Below the pieces are notes generated by a model that saw nothing but the letters and a program-made list of their open reading frames with translations, did no database searches and was not told the origin of the DNA. The position numbers and the translations under genes were made by a program. This document shows positions 62,049 to 64,000 of a stretch of 64,000 bases of DNA, piece by piece. The stretch comes from VRUE01 sp963824215 (lineage in GTDB: Bacteria > Actinomycetota > Thermoleophilia > Solirubrobacterales > 70-9), in assembly GCA_963824215.1 (NCBI GenBank), contig CAWGOE010000001.1:992001-1056000 (forward strand), read 5' to 3'. The stretch's first letter is position 1, and each line of letters starts with the position of its first letter.

Positions 62049-62080
62049 TGACTTTGCTGATCGCCTTTGTGCTAGGGTGC
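62049..62080 (+). promoter_or_regulatory. candidate sigma-70-type promoter of the sulfate transporter operon
   Basis: TTGACT is followed 19 nt later by an extended -10 (TGCTAGGGT). The spacing is slightly long. The mRNA would start near 62085, about 45 nt ahead of the ATG, with a strong GAAGGGAAGGG Shine-Dalgarno site. Confidence 0.4.
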
Positions 62081-62128
62081 CCGATTCAATTCCTCATTAA
62101 TCTCATCAAGAAAGAAGGGAAGGGTTAG

Positions 62129-63154
62129 ATGACGAACCCTCGCTTGAGCATGAAGAACTTTGGACTGGGCTCTGTGGTGGCCCTGCTCGTACTGGCCGCC
62201 GTCGTCGTGACGGGCTGCGGCAGCGACTCGAGCTCGGGATCGTCCAGCGGGGGCAAGGTCGACATCGTCGCCTACTCCACGCCGGAGGCCGTCTACACCG
62301 ACGCCCTCGAGCCCGGCTTCGAGGCGACCTCGGACGGCGAGGGTGTCAGCTTCTCCGGTTCCTTCGGCGCCTCCGGTGACCAGCGTCGTGCGGTCGAAGC
62401 CGGTCAGCCGGCGTCGCTCGTCCACTTCGCCCAGGGCGGCGACATGATCGCCCTCGAGGAAGCGGGCCAGGTCGCGCCCGACTGGAACAAGAACAAATAC
62501 AAGGGCATCGGCCAGGAGTCGGTCGTCGTGCTTGCGGTCCGCAAGGGCAACCCCGAGGGGATCAAATCCTTCGACGACCTGCTGACCAAGGACGTCGACG
62601 TGATCACCCCGAACCCGCTCAGCTCCGGCGGCGCCCGCTGGAACGTGATGGCGCTCTACGGCTCGCAGCTGCACGAGGGCAAATCCGAAGAGGAGGCCCT
62701 CGACGCGGTCAAGACCGTGCTCGAGAAGACGATCGTCCAGCCGGGCAGCGCCCGCGACGCGCTCGCCGCCTTCACCCAGGGCGAGGGCGACGTCCTGCTC
62801 GCCTACGAGAACGAGGCGATCAAGGCCCAGGACGAGGGCGAAGACGTCGACTACGTGATCCCGCCCTCGACGATCCGGATCGAGACCCCGATCGCCGTGA
62901 CCAAAGACGCATCGGAGTCGGCCCAGGCCTTCCTCGACTACATCTGGTCGGACGCGGGTCAGGAACTGTGGTCGGACAACGGCTACCGGCCGGTCAACCA
63001 GGCGCTGCTCGACGAGAAAACGTTCCCCGTCCCGGCGGACCTCTTCGACATCGCCGAGTTCGGCGGCTGGGAGCAGGTCACCGACGAGTTCTTCGACGAG
63101 GAAACCGGCAAGGTCGCCGCGATCGAGAAGGAACTCGGAGTCCCCACCGAGTAA
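62129..63154 (+). CDS. sulfate ABC transporter substrate-binding lipoprotein
   Basis: A 341-residue exported protein. The signal peptide ends in VVVTGC (Cys30), then a Ser/Gly linker. The sulfate/thiosulfate-binding pattern is clear: IVAYSTPEAVYTDALEPGFEA, GSFGASGDQRRAVEAGQPASLVHFAQGGDM, and ITPNPLSSGGARWNVMALYG (about 167-186), where main-chain NH groups bind the anion. It delivers sulfate to the CysT/CysW permease. The start is ATG 62129 with a strong Shine-Dalgarno. cysT follows after 3 nt. Confidence 0.94.
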   Translation: MTNPRLSMKNFGLGSVVALLVLAAVVVTGCGSDSSSGSSSGGKVDIVAYSTPEAVYTDALEPGFEATSDGEGVSFSGSFGASGDQRRAVEAGQPASLVHFAQGGDMIALEEAGQVAPDWNKNKYKGIGQESVVVLAVRKGNPEGIKSFDDLLTKDVDVITPNPLSSGGARWNVMALYGSQLHEGKSEEEALDAVKTVLEKTIVQPGSARDALAAFTQGEGDVLLAYENEAIKAQDEGEDVDYVIPPSTIRIETPIAVTKDASESAQAFLDYIWSDAGQELWSDNGYRPVNQALLDEKTFPVPADLFDIAEFGGWEQVTDEFFDEETGKVAAIEKELGVPTE

Positions 63155-63157
63155 CGG

Positions 63158-64000
63158 ATGGAGGCTCACGCAGCAAGCGAGGTAGCACCGCCCAGGCCAG
63201 GCGTCCGCCTGCCCTGGGCGGGCGCCGCCCTCGGCCGCGGGACCGTCGTGCTCTATCTGAGCCTGATGGTCCTGCTGCCGTTGGCGGCGGTCGTCGTCAA
63301 GTCCACCGATGACGGAATGGCCGCGTTCTGGGACGCGGTCACCAGCCCGCAGTCGATCGCGGCGCTGAAACTGACCGTGATCTCGTCGCTGATCGTCGTC
63401 GCGATCAACGCCGTCTTCGGCACGATCATCGCCTGGGTGCTCGTCCGCGACGAGTTCCGCGGCAAGGCGGCGGTCAACGCGATCATCGACCTGCCCTTTG
63501 CCCTGCCGACGATCGTCGCCGGCCTCACCTTGCTGACCCTCTACGGCAGCGAGAGCCCGTTCGGGATCAACATCGCCTTCACCAAGATCGCGGTCGTCGT
63601 GGCGCTGCTCTTCGTCACCCTGCCGTTCGTCGTGCGCGCGGTCCAGCCGCTGCTGATCGAGCTCGATCGCGACATGGAGGAAGCGGCGACCTCGCTCGGC
63701 GCCGGCGGCTTCACCGTCTTCAGGCGGATCATCTTCCCCAACCTGATGCCTGGCCTGGCCGCGGGAGTCGCGCTCGCCTTCGCGCGGGCCCTGGGCGAGT
63801 ACGGCTCGCTGATCCTGATCTCGGGCAATCTCCCCTTCGACACCGAGGTCTCCTCGGTCTACATCCGCACTCAGATCGAGAACGGAAATCTCTCCGGCGC
63901 ATCCGCCGTCTCCGTCGTCCTGCTGGTCGTCTCCCTACTCCTCCTGGCCTGCGTCACGGCCGCCGAGCGCTGGGGCAACCGCCACGATCGTGGTGAAGGC
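63158..64000 (+). CDS. cysT: sulfate ABC transporter permease CysT, 3' end outside window
   Basis: A BPD-type permease open from ATG 63158 to the window edge (281 codons). Membrane helices include VVLYLSLMVLLPLAAVVV (about 30-47), LTVISSLIVVAINAVFGTIIAWVLVRD, the EAA-like loop LDRDMEEAATSLGAGGFTVFRRIIFPNLMPGLAAG (about 169-203) and ARALGEYGSLILISGNLPFDTEVSSVYI, all typical of CysT. The C-terminus is nearly complete. Other operon genes (cysW, cysA) are presumably just beyond. Confidence 0.92.
   Translation, partial: MEAHAASEVAPPRPGVRLPWAGAALGRGTVVLYLSLMVLLPLAAVVVKSTDDGMAAFWDAVTSPQSIAALKLTVISSLIVVAINAVFGTIIAWVLVRDEFRGKAAVNAIIDLPFALPTIVAGLTLLTLYGSESPFGINIAFTKIAVVVALLFVTLPFVVRAVQPLLIELDRDMEEAATSLGAGGFTVFRRIIFPNLMPGLAAGVALAFARALGEYGSLILISGNLPFDTEVSSVYIRTQIENGNLSGASAVSVVLLVVSLLLLACVTAAERWGNRHDRGEG

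Overview
This window reads as a chromosomal segment from a high-G+C actinobacterium. The mix of an actinobacterial-type integration host factor, YrbE/MlaE permeases, MMPL/RND exporters, a stand-alone stearoyl-CoA-type desaturase and many GTG/TTG starts suggests the class Thermoleophilia (Solirubrobacterales-like). That placement is an inference from gene content; no rRNA, tRNA or CRISPR array was seen.

Layout. 1-3.5 kb: an AidB-like acyl-CoA dehydrogenase (cut by the window edge) diverges from icd and mdh. 3.7-7.6 kb: a basic winged-helix protein, an acyl-CoA desaturase facing a PucR-type regulator, a broken lumazine synthase gene and a fatty-acid 2-hydroxylase-like gene. 7.7-13.6 kb: Hsp20, Lon, a membrane glycosyltransferase, a small membrane protein and a TetR regulator. 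13.6-17.5 kb: a 3.8-kb IS1595-type mobile element with terminal inverted repeats, target duplication and passenger genes, inserted between the TetR gene and an MMPL exporter. 17.5-28.2 kb: lipid and xenobiotic metabolism (MMPL, amidase, diiron-SCP2 fusion, acyl-CoA ligase), a BASS transporter, a lipoprotein FKBP, a winged-helix protein and an MFS transporter. 28.2-32.0 kb: an AAA ATPase and a two-gene unit of a 74-aa protein and an SMC/Rad50-like ATPase, a candidate defence islet. 32-43.3 kb: housekeeping genes (glyRS, FmdB, LCP ligase, ROK kinase, rsmI, metG) and dehydrogenases. 43.5-50.8 kb: YrbE-YrbE-ATPase-RND lipid-transport cluster, a thioredoxin-fold protein, a frameshifted B3/4 gene and two proteins of unknown function. 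51-57.7 kb: an IHF-like protein, a serine-palmitoyltransferase-like enzyme divergent from a GNAT protein, an AlkA-like glycosylase and a PAS-GAF-GGDEF-EAL protein. 57.8-64 kb: a ThiXYZ-like ABC transporter, a TauE-type permease, an Rrf2 regulator and the start of a sulfate ABC transporter operon (sulfate-binding protein, cysT).

The most unusual content is non-coding. Family A, a hairpin element of about 115 nt with a conserved core and copy-specific but self-complementary outer arms, fills three convergent intergenic gaps. Family B, of 104-168 nt, occurs three times, twice with the upstream stop codon inside its outer arm. Two other long palindromes lie in frame inside coding sequences, one in an RND transporter and one in an AlkA-like glycosylase. 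A palindromic operator (TTGGCTGGTYAGCCAA) is shared by the MMPL exporter and an aldehyde dehydrogenase, and is degenerate at the diiron gene; the TetR gene next to the MMPL exporter is the likely reader. A stable, unassigned RNA-like hairpin lies upstream of the sulfate-binding protein gene.
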